Assembly (NCBI RefSeq): GCF_018613755.1
Contig: NZ_JAGGPP010000013.1
Span: 124,001 to 188,000, forward strand
DNA length: 64,000 nt
Direction of reading: 5' to 3'
From: Arthrobacter sp. ISL-72
GTDB lineage: Bacteria > Actinomycetota > Actinomycetes > Actinomycetales > Micrococcaceae
Shown: positions 52,277-61,039 of the stretch, one piece after another
Position numbering within the stretch: the first letter of the stretch is position 1
How the letters are laid out: each line of letters opens with the position of its first letter
The notes under the pieces: model-generated
The model's database searches: none
The model's input: the letters and a program-made list of their open reading frames with translations, nothing else
Told to the model about the DNA's origin: nothing
Translations under genes and position numbers: made by a program

Positions 52277-52528
52277 AACCGGCTCTCTCCGCGTCGTGCA
52301 TCCAGTGCCGCCGCTTGGCTGGAGCGGCTCATCCTCCCGGCTGTGCACAGGGCCGGAAGAAAGGTGACGTCCACGAGGGATGTAGGATCTTTCTTCGAAT
52401 TTAGTGACAGTGGGACGTCCTGTCCAGAGGCGGCAGGCACCCCGGTGCAGCCCGCGGCAACTTGCGCCGCTATGGGTCCTCCTGCCGCCCGGGACCATGG
52501 GGCTATATCAAGTGCGGGGCTGCGTGGG

Positions 52529-52534
52529 TACCGT
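52529..52534 (+). promoter_or_regulatory. -10 element of a leaderless promoter (cupin)
   Basis: TACCGT ends six bases before ATG 52541; no ribosome site is visible. The rest of the 264-base divergent gap from ctaD carries no other convincing signal. Confidence 0.55.
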
Positions 52535-52540
52535 GGGCTC

Positions 52541-52876
52541 ATGCAGAAGATTTCAATCGAGGCCCTGGCCCGGCAGCAGCTTGCCGCGGCGCTTGCAGCA
52601 AGCAACGGGCGTGCTGCCGACACCGTCTACGGAGGGCACGAGAAAGTGCTCCGCCAGACCGTTATGGCACTCAAGGCCGGCACGCAGTTGAGCGAGCACC
52701 TGAACCCGGGCGACGCCACGGTCTTCGTCCTGCAGGGTAACGTTCGCCTGCGCGCCGGCGAGGATTCGTGGGAGGGCAAGCCGGGTGACCTGCTGATCGT
52801 TCCGGACGGGCTGCACAGCCTGGAAGCCCAGGAGGATTCGACGTTCCTTTTCACGGTCGCAAAGGGCGGGACGTAA
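52541..52876 (+). CDS. cupin-domain protein
   Basis: 111-residue single-domain cupin. LSEHLNPGDATVFVLQGNVRL covers motif 1 (one His instead of the full HxH set), and GDLLIVPDGLHSLEAQEDST covers motif 2 (Pro-x-x-x-His). Metal binding may be partial. Such small cupins are usually involved in stress or sensing rather than a defined pathway. Leaderless start. Confidence 0.82.
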   Translation: MQKISIEALARQQLAAALAASNGRAADTVYGGHEKVLRQTVMALKAGTQLSEHLNPGDATVFVLQGNVRLRAGEDSWEGKPGDLLIVPDGLHSLEAQEDSTFLFTVAKGGT

Positions 52877-52981
52877 TGGCGGTCCGGCAGCGCAGTTAGA
52901 CTGCGTGGGCGCCCCCGCCGCCCCCTGCGGCACGCCGTAACCAGGTTCGGATTCCGGCGCGAGGTGGGCAAGACTGTTTCC

Positions 52982-54340
52982 GTGAGCAACAAACCCCGGA
53001 CCTCCCTCGCTGTCGCCGCCCTCAGCCTGGGCACTTCCCTGAACCCGCTGAACTCGTCCATGATCGCGGTGGCCCTGGTGGTGCTGCGAGCGGACTTCGG
53101 GCTCGACGTCGCCACGGTCACCTGGGTGATCACCGCCTTCTACCTCACTTCCGCGGCAGGCCAGCCCCTGATGGGCCGGCTGGCGGACCGCTTCGGTCCG
53201 CAGCGGCTGTTCACCCTTGGAATGGCACTCGTGGCCGTGACCTGCGCACTGGCTCCGTTCGCTCCGAACTTCGCACTGCTCTGCGTTGCCCGGGCGTTCA
53301 TGGCGCTGGGCACCGCAACCGCGTACCCGAGCGCCGTCGTCATTGTCGGAGCGCTTGCCCGGTCTGCGAAGGAGAAATCGGCCCGGCCCCTCGGCCGGAT
53401 CCAGATGGCCAACACCTCCGCGGCGGCCGTCGGCCCTGTGGTGGGCGGGCTGCTGGTGAGCTTCGTCGGGTGGGAGGCGCTGTTCCTGGTCAACGTGCCG
53501 TTGTCATTGGCCGCGCTCCTCATTGTCCGGAAATTCGCCCCGGCAGACGAGGACCGAGAGCGGGGCCGGGCTGCGGAGCTGCTCCGCGACTCCGACCTCC
53601 CCGGCATCCTGGGCTTCGTGGGCTCACTGACGCTCTTCATGATGGCCCTGCTGAACGTGCTGCGGGGGGCGCGGTGGTGGCTGCTGGCAGGTGGCACGGT
53701 GCTGGCGGCGCTCTTCGTCTGGCGTGAGCTGCGGTTCAGCCCGCCGTTCCTGGACCTGAGGCTGCTCGGACGGAACCGGCCGCTGCTGCTGGTCTATCTT
53801 GGCTTCGCAGTGTTCAACGGCATCTACTATTTCGCGTTCTTCGGACTGCCGCAGCTGCTGCAGGAAGCGGGCGGTTACGATCCCGGCGTCGTGGGTCTCC
53901 TGATGCTGCCGCTGGCGGCGATGTCCGTGATTGCGACGCCGTTCGCCGTCCGCGCGATCGAACGCTTCGGTGTGCGGCGGGTGCTGATTGCGGGGGTGCT
54001 GTCCCTGGTGGCTGCCGCGTCGATCATGCTGCTGCTGACATCCTCCTTCGCCGTCCCGCTGGTGCTGGCGCTCACCGCCCTGATGGGTATTCCGTGGAGC
54101 GTGGTGAGCATCGCGTCCAGCCAGGGCATGTACGTCTCCACGCAGCCGCAGGAGCGCGGGGTGGCGGCGGGCATTTTCCAGACGTGCCGCTACCTGGGCG
54201 CCATCACGGCCACGGTGATGATCGGCATCTTCTATGGGACCGGGGTGAACCAGGCCAACTGGGGCCTGGCGGTGATCGCCATGCTGGTGCTCGGTGCAGT
54301 CGCCTTCGGAGTGACGCTGCTGTGGCGGGAGCGGAAATAA
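52982..54340 (+). CDS. MFS drug exporter (DHA2-like)
   Basis: 452-residue membrane transporter. SLGTSLNPLNSSMIAVALVVL replaces the usual LDxTIVNVALP of helix 1; WVITAFYLTSAAGQPLMGRLADRFG is the loop 2-3 motif, and RIQMANTSAAAVGPVVGGLL is the antiporter motif C. Length fits 12-14 helices. Probable proton-driven efflux. GTG 52982 is chosen; a GTG 18 bases upstream is in frame. Ends 200 bases before the consensus promoter of the next operon. Confidence 0.85.
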   Translation: MSNKPRTSLAVAALSLGTSLNPLNSSMIAVALVVLRADFGLDVATVTWVITAFYLTSAAGQPLMGRLADRFGPQRLFTLGMALVAVTCALAPFAPNFALLCVARAFMALGTATAYPSAVVIVGALARSAKEKSARPLGRIQMANTSAAAVGPVVGGLLVSFVGWEALFLVNVPLSLAALLIVRKFAPADEDRERGRAAELLRDSDLPGILGFVGSLTLFMMALLNVLRGARWWLLAGGTVLAALFVWRELRFSPPFLDLRLLGRNRPLLLVYLGFAVFNGIYYFAFFGLPQLLQEAGGYDPGVVGLLMLPLAAMSVIATPFAVRAIERFGVRRVLIAGVLSLVAAASIMLLLTSSFAVPLVLALTALMGIPWSVVSIASSQGMYVSTQPQERGVAAGIFQTCRYLGAITATVMIGIFYGTGVNQANWGLAVIAMLVLGAVAFGVTLLWRERK

Positions 54341-54417
54341 GGGAACCTAAATAAGAGGTCCGGAGCGGGTCCAACAGGAGCCCCTTCGGCGGCCCGTTTC
54401 CTTGTATTCACGGCATA

Positions 54418-54473
54418 TTGACATGCACATTTGGCAGGAATACTGTTCGCCTAACGGGGCTTTCCGCCCCGTT
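54418..54473 (+). promoter_or_regulatory. consensus promoter with a 5' hairpin at the transcription start
   Basis: TTGACA (54418-54423) and TACTGT (54441-54446) with an ideal 17-base spacer. Transcription would begin near 54453, exactly where an 8-bp hairpin (aacggggc-tttcc-gccccgtt) begins; it is followed by gaattttt. The hairpin could be an RNA-stabilising 5' cap or an attenuator; a terminator for the upstream exporter gene is the alternative reading. Confidence 0.65.
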
Positions 54474-54541
54474 CCTGAGAATTTTTCGGCGCTGGAGTCT
54501 GGGCCGCTTCTGCTAGGCGATGGCGCCAGCAAGGAGTCCTA

Positions 54542-55159
54542 ATGTCTTGGGAAATTTCCGGAACGTATGTCGCCAACTGCAATTGCCAGTTGATTTGTCC
54601 GTGCCCGGTGGACGCTACGCCCACGGGACCGAACGGAGAGTGCCGCGGCGTGGCTGTGTTCAACATCGCCAGTGGAAGACTCGATGATACCGATCTGTCG
54701 GGCATCGCCTTCGCCTTCTGCAACTGGTTCCCGTCGAACCTCACCGCAGGCGGCTGGAAAGTGGGAGTGGTTGTCGACGACGGCGCATCGGCTGAGCAGA
54801 CCACTGCCTTGGAAAGCATCCTTCATGGCGAGGCCGGCGGCCCGTTCGCGGATTTTGCGGCATTGTATGGAGAATGGTTGGGAGTCGAGCGTGCGAGCGT
54901 CACGTTCTCCGACGGAGACAGGCCGTCGGGTTCGGTGGCCGGGCGCGCTGAATTCACATTCGAGCCGTTGATGGGGCCGGGCGGCGGTTTCACTACTGAG
55001 AAGAACGCGATGTTCGGCTTCGCCCCGGAGTTCCGGATCGGCAAGGCGCCGGGACACTCGGACCTCTTTGGCCTGGACTTCGACGGCGTCTACGCCGAGA
55101 CAGCCGACTTCACCTTCGCAAGTGAGATGGCCGAGGGCGCCCCGAAAGGCCGCGGCTAA
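54542..55159 (+). CDS. DUF1326 protein
   Basis: 205-residue soluble protein. The N-terminal cluster ANCNCQLICPC (Cys13, 15, 19, 21) is the conserved DUF1326 feature and looks metal-binding. The remainder is beta-rich, with GDRPSGSVAGRAEFTFEPL and GYAE-like features; no enzymatic motif is known. AAGGAG six bases before the ATG. Strong promoter upstream. The following DUF2182 gene starts 13 bases after the stop; this pair recurs in bacteria, suggesting a joint role in transition-metal (perhaps copper) handling. Confidence 0.88.
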   Translation: MSWEISGTYVANCNCQLICPCPVDATPTGPNGECRGVAVFNIASGRLDDTDLSGIAFAFCNWFPSNLTAGGWKVGVVVDDGASAEQTTALESILHGEAGGPFADFAALYGEWLGVERASVTFSDGDRPSGSVAGRAEFTFEPLMGPGGGFTTEKNAMFGFAPEFRIGKAPGHSDLFGLDFDGVYAETADFTFASEMAEGAPKGRG

Positions 55160-55172
55160 GCGCGGCCGGCCG

Positions 55173-56012
55173 ATGTATCACAGAAGGTTGTTGAGGAGAG
55201 GCGGCTCGCGCCTGGTTGCGCGCGCCGCCGCGGGTTCCGCTTGTTCGCCTGCCGCGGCATCCCGGATTGATCCGCGGGAGGCGGCCCTCGTGGCTGTCCT
55301 CCTGGTCCTTGCCGCGGCCAGTTGGATCTTCACGTCCACGCAGCTGGCCGGAATGGACATGGGTAGGTGGAGCGATCCCGGGCCGCTGGGATTCTTCGTC
55401 GTCACGTGGGTGGTGATGCTTGCGGCCATGATGTTCCCCTCCGTGGCGCCGATGGTGGTGGCCTATGACCGGATCCAGCATCACCGCCGGAGCGCCGGAC
55501 GGTATGCGCCGACGGGATCCACGGCCGTGTTCGTGGCCGGTTACCTGCTCGCCTGGACGGCCTTCGGGCTGGTGGCCTATTCGCTGTACATGGTAGTCGC
55601 GCTTGCTTCGGCGTTCTTCGGCTCGGATCAGGGCGGCCGCTACCTGGCTGTCGGCGTCATCCTGCTGGCGGCCGTATATCAGCTGACGCCGGCCAAGAGC
55701 GTCAGCTTGATGAAGTGCCGGACGCCGTTGGACTTCCTCCTGCACCGGATGCGTCCCGGCTACCGGGGCGCGCTGCTCATGGGAGTGGAGCACGGCGCCT
55801 GGTGCGTCGCCTGCTGCTGGGCGTTGATGACGGCGCTGTTCGCGCTGGGGGTGATGAGCCTCGGCTGGATGGCGCTGATTGGGGCCTTCATCGCAGCGGA
55901 GAAGATGCTGCCGTGGAAGCGGCTCGCTAACCGATCCGTTGCCGCGGCACTGGGCGTGATTGCGCTCGTGGTGGCCGTGACCCCGGCGGCGATGGACGGA
56001 ATGGGCATGTAA
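55173..56012 (+). CDS. DUF2182 metal-binding-type membrane protein
   Basis: 279-residue membrane protein with about seven helices. Conserved blocks: WVVMLAAMMFPSVAPMVVAY, QLTPAKSVSLMKCRTPLDFL and GVEHGAWCVACCWALMTAL (His/Cys-Cys-Cys), then EKMLPWKRL. These are the DUF2182 hallmarks; the Cys/His/Met residues in helices suggest metal transport or binding. The first 30 residues are Arg-rich and cytoplasmic. Co-transcribed with the DUF1326 gene. Function not established. Confidence 0.88.
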   Translation: MYHRRLLRRGGSRLVARAAAGSACSPAAASRIDPREAALVAVLLVLAAASWIFTSTQLAGMDMGRWSDPGPLGFFVVTWVVMLAAMMFPSVAPMVVAYDRIQHHRRSAGRYAPTGSTAVFVAGYLLAWTAFGLVAYSLYMVVALASAFFGSDQGGRYLAVGVILLAAVYQLTPAKSVSLMKCRTPLDFLLHRMRPGYRGALLMGVEHGAWCVACCWALMTALFALGVMSLGWMALIGAFIAAEKMLPWKRLANRSVAAALGVIALVVAVTPAAMDGMGM

Positions 56013-56088
56013 CAGGCTGTCCGCACGATATGCGGACGACCCTACACCCTGGGATTCTGACCGGTTTCACACAACAAAGGAGTCGAAA

Positions 56089-56505
56089 ATGGCTGACGGG
56101 ACGGGACTGATCACGCGGTTTTACAAAGAGATCATCGAGGGCGGAAATCTGTCCCTCATTGACGAGCTGTCGACGGATGACTACCTCGATCACGAAGAGG
56201 CTCTTCCGGGACAGCCGCCCGGCAAGGACGGCGTTCGGTATTTCGTGGACGCGATCCGGACGGCGTTCCCGGATATTAGGGTCAAGTCGATCGAAGCGTG
56301 GCTGACCGACGGAAACCTTGAGGCTAGTCACGTAATTCTCTCGGGCACTCATCGTGGGGAAATGGCCGGCATGCCGGCAACGGGCAAGAGTGTCGAATTC
56401 GGCACCACTGACATTATTCGCGTCGAGGACGGCAAGGTCGCGGAGCACTGGGGAACCACGGACAACTTGGCCCTCATGCAGCAGCTCGGTGCCATCCCTG
56501 CCTAA
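56089..56505 (+). CDS. SnoaL-like ester cyclase
   Basis: 138-residue alpha+beta-barrel protein. FYKEIIEGGNLSLIDELSTDDYLDHE, then DIRVKSIEAWLTDGNLEASH, GTHRGEMAGMPATGKSV and RVEDGKVAEHWGTTD are the pattern of the SnoaL-like family (NTF2 fold). Members act on small organic molecules or are non-enzymatic; no polyketide genes are nearby. AAAGGAG precedes the ATG. It is probably a separate unit that ends at the hairpin 56542-56575. Confidence 0.88.
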   Translation: MADGTGLITRFYKEIIEGGNLSLIDELSTDDYLDHEEALPGQPPGKDGVRYFVDAIRTAFPDIRVKSIEAWLTDGNLEASHVILSGTHRGEMAGMPATGKSVEFGTTDIIRVEDGKVAEHWGTTDNLALMQQLGAIPA

Positions 56506-56541
56506 TACGGGCCAGCCTGACGGGCATTCGTATACGATGCT

Positions 56542-56575
56542 CCTCCCGCCGCCGCTCCTAGCCGACGGCGGGAGG
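56542..56575. terminator. hairpin terminator
   Basis: A 10-bp stem (cctcccgccg / cggcgggagg) with a 14-base loop between the SnoaL-like and GYD genes. Confidence 0.65.
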
Positions 56576-56596
56576 CACCTTGGGCGCGGAAAACGC

Positions 56597-56632
56597 GCCG
56601 TTGGACACCACAGAGCCGTTGGACACCACAGA
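56597..56632 (+). repeat. 18-bp perfect tandem duplication
   Basis: Two perfect copies of gccgttggacaccacaga lie immediately upstream of the GYD gene's ribosome site. Confidence 0.9.
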
Positions 56633-56644
56633 ACAGGAAAGACC

Positions 56645-56965
56645 ATGACCAAGTATCTGTTTGAAGCGAACTACGTGGGTGAAGGAATCAAGGGGCTGAT
56701 GCGGGAAGGCGGCTCCAAGCGGCGTGACGCGGTGGTGGACGCCCTCAAATCCGTTGGAGGATCGCTGGAGAGCTTCTACTTCGCTTTCGGGGACACCGAC
56801 GTCCTAGGCGTCCTTGATATCCCGGATCAGGCCAACGCCGCGGCACTTTCGCTGACGATCAATTCGACGGGCGCCGTGAATCTGCGCCTGAAGCCGCTCA
56901 TGACGCCGGAAGACATCGACCAGGCGGCGAAACAGACGCCGTCCTACCGGGCCCCCGGCCAGTAG
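56645..56965 (+). CDS. GYD-domain protein
   Basis: 106-residue protein of the GYD family (named for a Gly-Tyr-Asp motif, here FGDTD). SVGGSLESFYFAFGDTDVLGV and MTPEDIDQAAKQTPSYRAPGQ are characteristic. It is a small soluble alpha+beta protein without assigned activity. GGAAAG before the ATG at 56645. The 18-bp duplication stands between the terminator and this start. Convergent with the next gene. Confidence 0.85.
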   Translation: MTKYLFEANYVGEGIKGLMREGGSKRRDAVVDALKSVGGSLESFYFAFGDTDVLGVLDIPDQANAAALSLTINSTGAVNLRLKPLMTPEDIDQAAKQTPSYRAPGQ

Positions 56966-56986
56966 GCAGGGAGCCCGGGAACGAAG

Positions 56987-58354
56987 TTAACGGACGACGT
57001 CGGCTTTCACCTGCCGCCCGTTCCGCACCTCGCGCTCGTGGCAGACGTCCCGGACATCCCGCACGGACCCTGCGGGCCGGGAGATCTGCACGGGCCGGGG
57101 AGTTTCTGCGGGCCAGGAAGTCTCCACGGGCCGGGGAGTCTTCCAGACCATTTCCCGCGGTCCCTTCGGGTAGGCGTGCTTCTTGCCTGCCAAGGTGATC
57201 ACCAGCGCGGCGACAACCGGAAGGGCGGCCGCAACCGGGACCAGCAGCGGACCGGCCAGCACCAGCGCGGCCGAACCATAGAGGGCACCGACGGTGATGC
57301 CGAGCTGAATGGTCAGCACGGTGAGGCCGTTCGCGGCGTCCTTGTACTCGCCGCCGGCCCGGAGGATGGCGGTCTGGTTGTAGATCCCGATCGCGCCGAG
57401 GCCGGCGCCCCAGACCGCCATCAGCACCATGGCGCCCGAAAGGTTCCCGCCCGCGAAGGGGAGCAGGAACATCGAGACGGCGATTGCCGCCGTCGTAATG
57501 ATGAGCGAGCGGCGCGGGTGGGAGTCCACGGTGAGGCCGGCGATCCAGATCCCGAACAGGCCGGAGATGCCGAGCACGGTGAGGGAGAGGCCGGTGGCGT
57601 AGTCGGGCAGGGCGGCTTCTCGGAGGAACGGGGCGATGTAGGTGAAGAGGGCGAAGTGCGCCAGGACCAGCAGCGGCCAGGCCGTGGCGACCGCCTTCAC
57701 GCCGGGTTGGGCGATGGCCTTGCGCAGGGACGGCCGGGCAGTGCTGGCAGTCAGCTGGGCAGCCGGAAGCAGCCAGACTGCGAGGGCGGTCAGGAGCACA
57801 CCGAAGCCGGCGAGGAACAGGAAGCCGGCCCGCCAGCCGAGCACGCTGCCCAGCGCCGTTCCCACCGGTGCGCCGATGGCCAGGCCCAGGCTGTTGCCGC
57901 TGAAGACGATCGCCAGTGCCTTGCCCATCTTGTCCGCCGGAACGATCCTTGACACGAACGGCGCCATGGTGGTCCAGAGCAGTCCGTGGGCCAGTCCGCC
58001 GACCAGCCGGGCGGCCATGGCCGCGGTGAAGTCGGGGGCGAGGCCGACGAGCGCGTTGCTCAGCGCGAAGGTGAAGACGAGAGCCACGAGCAGCGGTTTT
58101 TTGGGAATGCGGGCGAGCAGCCTCGCGGCGGGCACCACAGTGACCACGATGACGGCGGCATAGGCCGCGGCGAGGTAGCCCGCCACGGGTTCTGATACGC
58201 CCAGGCCGGTGCTGATCTGCGGCAGCAGGCCCGACGGGAGCAGTTCCGTGGTGATGGCGGTGAAGGCGATGGTGGCAAGGACGAGGAGGGCAGGAAGAGG
58301 CAAACGCCGGCTTCCGGGCACGGAAAATGCGGAGGGCATGCGAAGGGGATCCAT
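56987..58354 (-). CDS. MFS transporter (arabinose-efflux/purine-efflux type)
   Basis: 455-residue exporter with 12 helices: TTELLPSGLLPQISTGLGVSE in helix 1 is typical of the AraJ/PbuE subfamily, with RLVGGLAHGLLWTTMAPFVS and GNSLGLAIGAPVGTALGSVL (antiporter motif) in later helices. Exports nucleosides, sugars or drugs; substrate not deducible. After ALVITLAGKKH the tail (about 395-455) is hydrophilic and includes four 18-bp repeat units. No ribosome site is visible before ATG 58354; the next methionine (MPSAF) is an alternative. Confidence 0.85.
   Translation of the reverse strand: MDPLRMPSAFSVPGSRRLPLPALLVLATIAFTAITTELLPSGLLPQISTGLGVSEPVAGYLAAAYAAVIVVTVVPAARLLARIPKKPLLVALVFTFALSNALVGLAPDFTAAMAARLVGGLAHGLLWTTMAPFVSRIVPADKMGKALAIVFSGNSLGLAIGAPVGTALGSVLGWRAGFLFLAGFGVLLTALAVWLLPAAQLTASTARPSLRKAIAQPGVKAVATAWPLLVLAHFALFTYIAPFLREAALPDYATGLSLTVLGISGLFGIWIAGLTVDSHPRRSLIITTAAIAVSMFLLPFAGGNLSGAMVLMAVWGAGLGAIGIYNQTAILRAGGEYKDAANGLTVLTIQLGITVGALYGSAALVLAGPLLVPVAAALPVVAALVITLAGKKHAYPKGPREMVWKTPRPVETSWPAETPRPVQISRPAGSVRDVRDVCHEREVRNGRQVKADVVR
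57073..57144. repeat. 18-bp tandem repeat (4 units) in the MFS C-terminal tail
   Basis: Units such as cgggccggggagtcttcc encode the KTPRPVETSWPAETPRPVQI-type tail on the minus strand. Confidence 0.8.
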
Positions 58355-58529
58355 TCAAGGGGGAGGGGCGGAACGGGGGCTCGGATCGGCCAGCAATTCC
58401 GTCCTTAAATTTACCTGATCCCGGGCCTGTTTTGGGGCGTTTTGAAGGTGTGCTCGGCTACACGTCGGAATGTTTCGTGGCTCAGGGCAACGACGCGCCG
58501 GAGGGCGGTGGAAAGAGGGCTGTTTTGGG

Positions 58530-59441
58530 CTACGACGGCACGCCCCGAAGCCAGTCCTGAAGGAGCGGCAGAACAACATTGCTGTTCACTGCGCCGATGT
58601 GATCCAAGCCGGGAAGGACGAGCACTTCCCATCCTGCGGCAGTGAGTTCCTGTTGGTGGGCGGCGAGGGGTTCACCGATGCTTACCAGCACGTTGCCCCA
58701 GGCGGCGCCGTAATCGATCCGGTCCGCCGCGCCGGCGAAGGCCAGATGCGGAAGGCCCGGGGGCAGCGCCGCTTTGGAGTCGTCAAAGTCCTGAAGGGCT
58801 TCGTAGAGGGTGACGAACTGCCGGGTCTGGGCCTCGGAGGTCTGGACCGGTACGGCGTCCCAGTCGCCCGGCTCGATGTCGGCAAGGTCAAGGGCGGCAG
58901 CGCCAGTCGTTGTGGTGTCGCCGTCGTCGGAATGCCCGACGTCGGGCACCTGGCTTTGGGCGGCCGCTTCAGCGGACATTCTGTGTGCCGAGCGCGTGAC
59001 GTAAAGCATGCTTTGGTAGGGGCCGTCGAGCGGCGGATAGCCGCCCATCGCCAGCGCCCAGAGCCGGTCAGTTCGGATGGCGAGCTGCAGGCCGGCGAGC
59101 GCCAGCCACGAGTATCCGTAATAGGCAAAGCTGTCGGCCTCCGCCACGTTCGCGATGGCCAGCAGGTCGGCCGCAACGTTGGCCGGGGTCAGGGTGTCCG
59201 GCGCGGGGTGTGCCATCCGGTGGCCTTCGTAATCTGCGGCGATAATCCGATAGCCGCGGGCAAGCCCGGCGATCAGGCTCGGACCCAGGTCGGGGTCTGC
59301 GCCCCACTTCCGCATCGTCTCGGCATCCGGCGGCGGATACGGCTCGGCCCGGACGGGAAGAAGCACGGAACGGCCGCTCCCGTGGACCGAGACGGGAATG
59401 GCGGTGCCGTCGTGCAGCACAGCTTCAAGAGTGTGGGTCAC
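58530..59441 (-). CDS. alpha/beta hydrolase
   Basis: 303-residue serine hydrolase. GYRIIAADYEGHRMAH follows strand 4; YYGYSWLALAGLQLAI is the nucleophile elbow (G-x-S-x-x, Ser), and LPGLDHIGAVNS supplies His. The usual HG oxyanion motif near residue 20 appears as VHGSGRSVLLPV. An acidic insertion (about 195-230, SDDGDTTTTGAAALDLADIE) is present. GTG start 59441 with GGGAGGAAAC; ATG-based longer readings lack a site. Substrate unknown. Confidence 0.72.
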   Translation of the reverse strand: MTHTLEAVLHDGTAIPVSVHGSGRSVLLPVRAEPYPPPDAETMRKWGADPDLGPSLIAGLARGYRIIAADYEGHRMAHPAPDTLTPANVAADLLAIANVAEADSFAYYGYSWLALAGLQLAIRTDRLWALAMGGYPPLDGPYQSMLYVTRSAHRMSAEAAAQSQVPDVGHSDDGDTTTTGAAALDLADIEPGDWDAVPVQTSEAQTRQFVTLYEALQDFDDSKAALPPGLPHLAFAGAADRIDYGAAWGNVLVSIGEPLAAHQQELTAAGWEVLVLPGLDHIGAVNSNVVLPLLQDWLRGVPS

Positions 59442-59702
59442 GTTTCCTCCCGGGGTCGTCACACCGCCCACTTTAGGACTGCGGCCCCGGCTCACGGAAG
59501 CCACGCGGTGACGAAGCCGCCGCGGGATTCGCCGGAACCGCCCGCTTGTGGCCGGGGCTCGACCGGCGCACTCTCCGCCGGTGGGGACACCTCGCCTTGG
59601 AGGGACTGGGCATTGACTCCCAATGCGCCCATGGGAGCATAAAAGTGTCGGGACAGCTCTGCTTCCAGGCGCGCTGTGAACCGGCAGGTAGAAGGTCGTC
59701 CG

Positions 59703-61001
59703 ATGGCTGCGGCTCGCGATGGTAGATCGTGGATCCGGGCTGCGGCCTTGGCCGCGGTGGTGGCATCCTCCGTGGTGCTGGGCGGATGCACCTACGAACC
59801 CGGCCCCGACCTCGCAGAGCCGGCAGCGCCGACGTCGGCGCCCCTACCGCCGCCGCCGCCCCCAAGTGGAACCGCGCCACCGCCGGCGAGCGCCCCATCC
59901 ACAGCGGTTCAACCGCCGTCGATCCCCACCCCCGAGCTGAAGGCGGAGCTTGAGCAATACAGCCGGGAGCTCATCGACGCCGGTGCCCCCGCGGTCCTCC
60001 TCGAACTGCACGTCGGCGCGGAGGTATGGACCCATGCCGCCGGTGTCCGGAACTCCGCGGGCGAAGCCGCGCAGGTCACCGACCCCGTCCGCGTTGGCGA
60101 TATCACGCAGACCCTGGTGGCCGTCTCCGTGCTGAAACTGGCGGAGGAAGGCAGGCTTTCGCTTGACGAACCGGCCAGCACCTACCTGCCGGAGCTTGAG
60201 AGCCTGCTCCACCAGCCCGAGCCCAACACCGTGCGCAGGCTCCTCGGCCACACCTCCGGCATGCCCGATTACTACGGCCCCCTGCTGGATTCCGTTCCTC
60301 CGCGGCAGGCCCTGGCTACCCGGCTGAGCCCTGAACAGAAACTCGCGCTGGCGGCAACCGTCCCGTGGCAACGGCCCCGCGCCCAAGGCTTCAGCTACTC
60401 ACATTCGAACTACATCGCCCTCGGACTCATGGTCGAACGCCTCCGCGGGCTGCCGCTCGCCGAAGTCCTCCGGGCTGATATCATCCAGCCTTTGGGCCTG
60501 GCTGACACCCGGCTGGCGGACGATGGACCGGCACCTGAGGGCATGGTCCACGGCTACACCCTGGCCGACGGTGAATCCGTCGACGCCACCTTTGCCGCCC
60601 TTCACAGCGGGTCCGCCGCCACCGGCCTCGTGTCCACCGTGGCGGACCTCAACACGTTCTTCGACGCGCTGTTGGACGGTCGACTGCTGGGTCGCGAGCT
60701 GGTGGCGGAAATGCAGCCACCCGTCTACACCGAATACGGGCTGGGCCTCTATCAGTGGAACGACGCCTGCACGAACGGCTTCTACAACGGCTATGTCGGC
60801 GACGTGCCCGGATACGGAACCGTCGCCATGGCCAGTGCCGACGGCAGGCGGCGGCTTGCCCTGGCAGTGGCATACCCGCCGTCGCCGTGGCCGGCGTCCC
60901 CGGGCACCAACGCAACCGTCCTCGGAATGTCGGACCTCGCGAAAGACGTATTGAACGGCAGCTGCCGCTTAGGCGACGTCTCGTTCGGGGCGGGGCGTTG
61001 A
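59703..61001 (+). CDS. beta-lactamase-fold lipoprotein lacking catalytic residues
   Basis: 432-residue exported lipoprotein: signal peptide with lipobox VVLGGC, a Pro/Ala-rich spacer (about 40-75), then a class C/serine-hydrolase fold. The active-site tetrad is replaced: the expected GSVTKT reads GDITQT, so Ser is Asp133 and Lys is Gln136; the YSN motif reads YSHSNY; and the third motif lacks His/Lys. The rest of the fold (LKLAEEGRLSLDEPASTYLP, LLGHTSGMPDYYG) is well kept. It is likely a non-hydrolytic cell-wall binding or sensing protein. AGAAGG lies six bases before ATG 59703; a TTGACT at 59613 may be part of the promoter. Confidence 0.82.
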   Translation: MAAARDGRSWIRAAALAAVVASSVVLGGCTYEPGPDLAEPAAPTSAPLPPPPPPSGTAPPPASAPSTAVQPPSIPTPELKAELEQYSRELIDAGAPAVLLELHVGAEVWTHAAGVRNSAGEAAQVTDPVRVGDITQTLVAVSVLKLAEEGRLSLDEPASTYLPELESLLHQPEPNTVRRLLGHTSGMPDYYGPLLDSVPPRQALATRLSPEQKLALAATVPWQRPRAQGFSYSHSNYIALGLMVERLRGLPLAEVLRADIIQPLGLADTRLADDGPAPEGMVHGYTLADGESVDATFAALHSGSAATGLVSTVADLNTFFDALLDGRLLGRELVAEMQPPVYTEYGLGLYQWNDACTNGFYNGYVGDVPGYGTVAMASADGRRRLALAVAYPPSPWPASPGTNATVLGMSDLAKDVLNGSCRLGDVSFGAGR

Positions 61002-61039
61002 CGAAGTTCCAACGAACTGTGTGAACGGGAGCGATTGCG

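Noticed and set aside
59492..59791. 99-codon frame on the minus strand ahead of the beta-lactamase-fold gene
   Set aside because: It overlaps the signal peptide of the better supported lipoprotein, has no ribosome site and no family resemblance.
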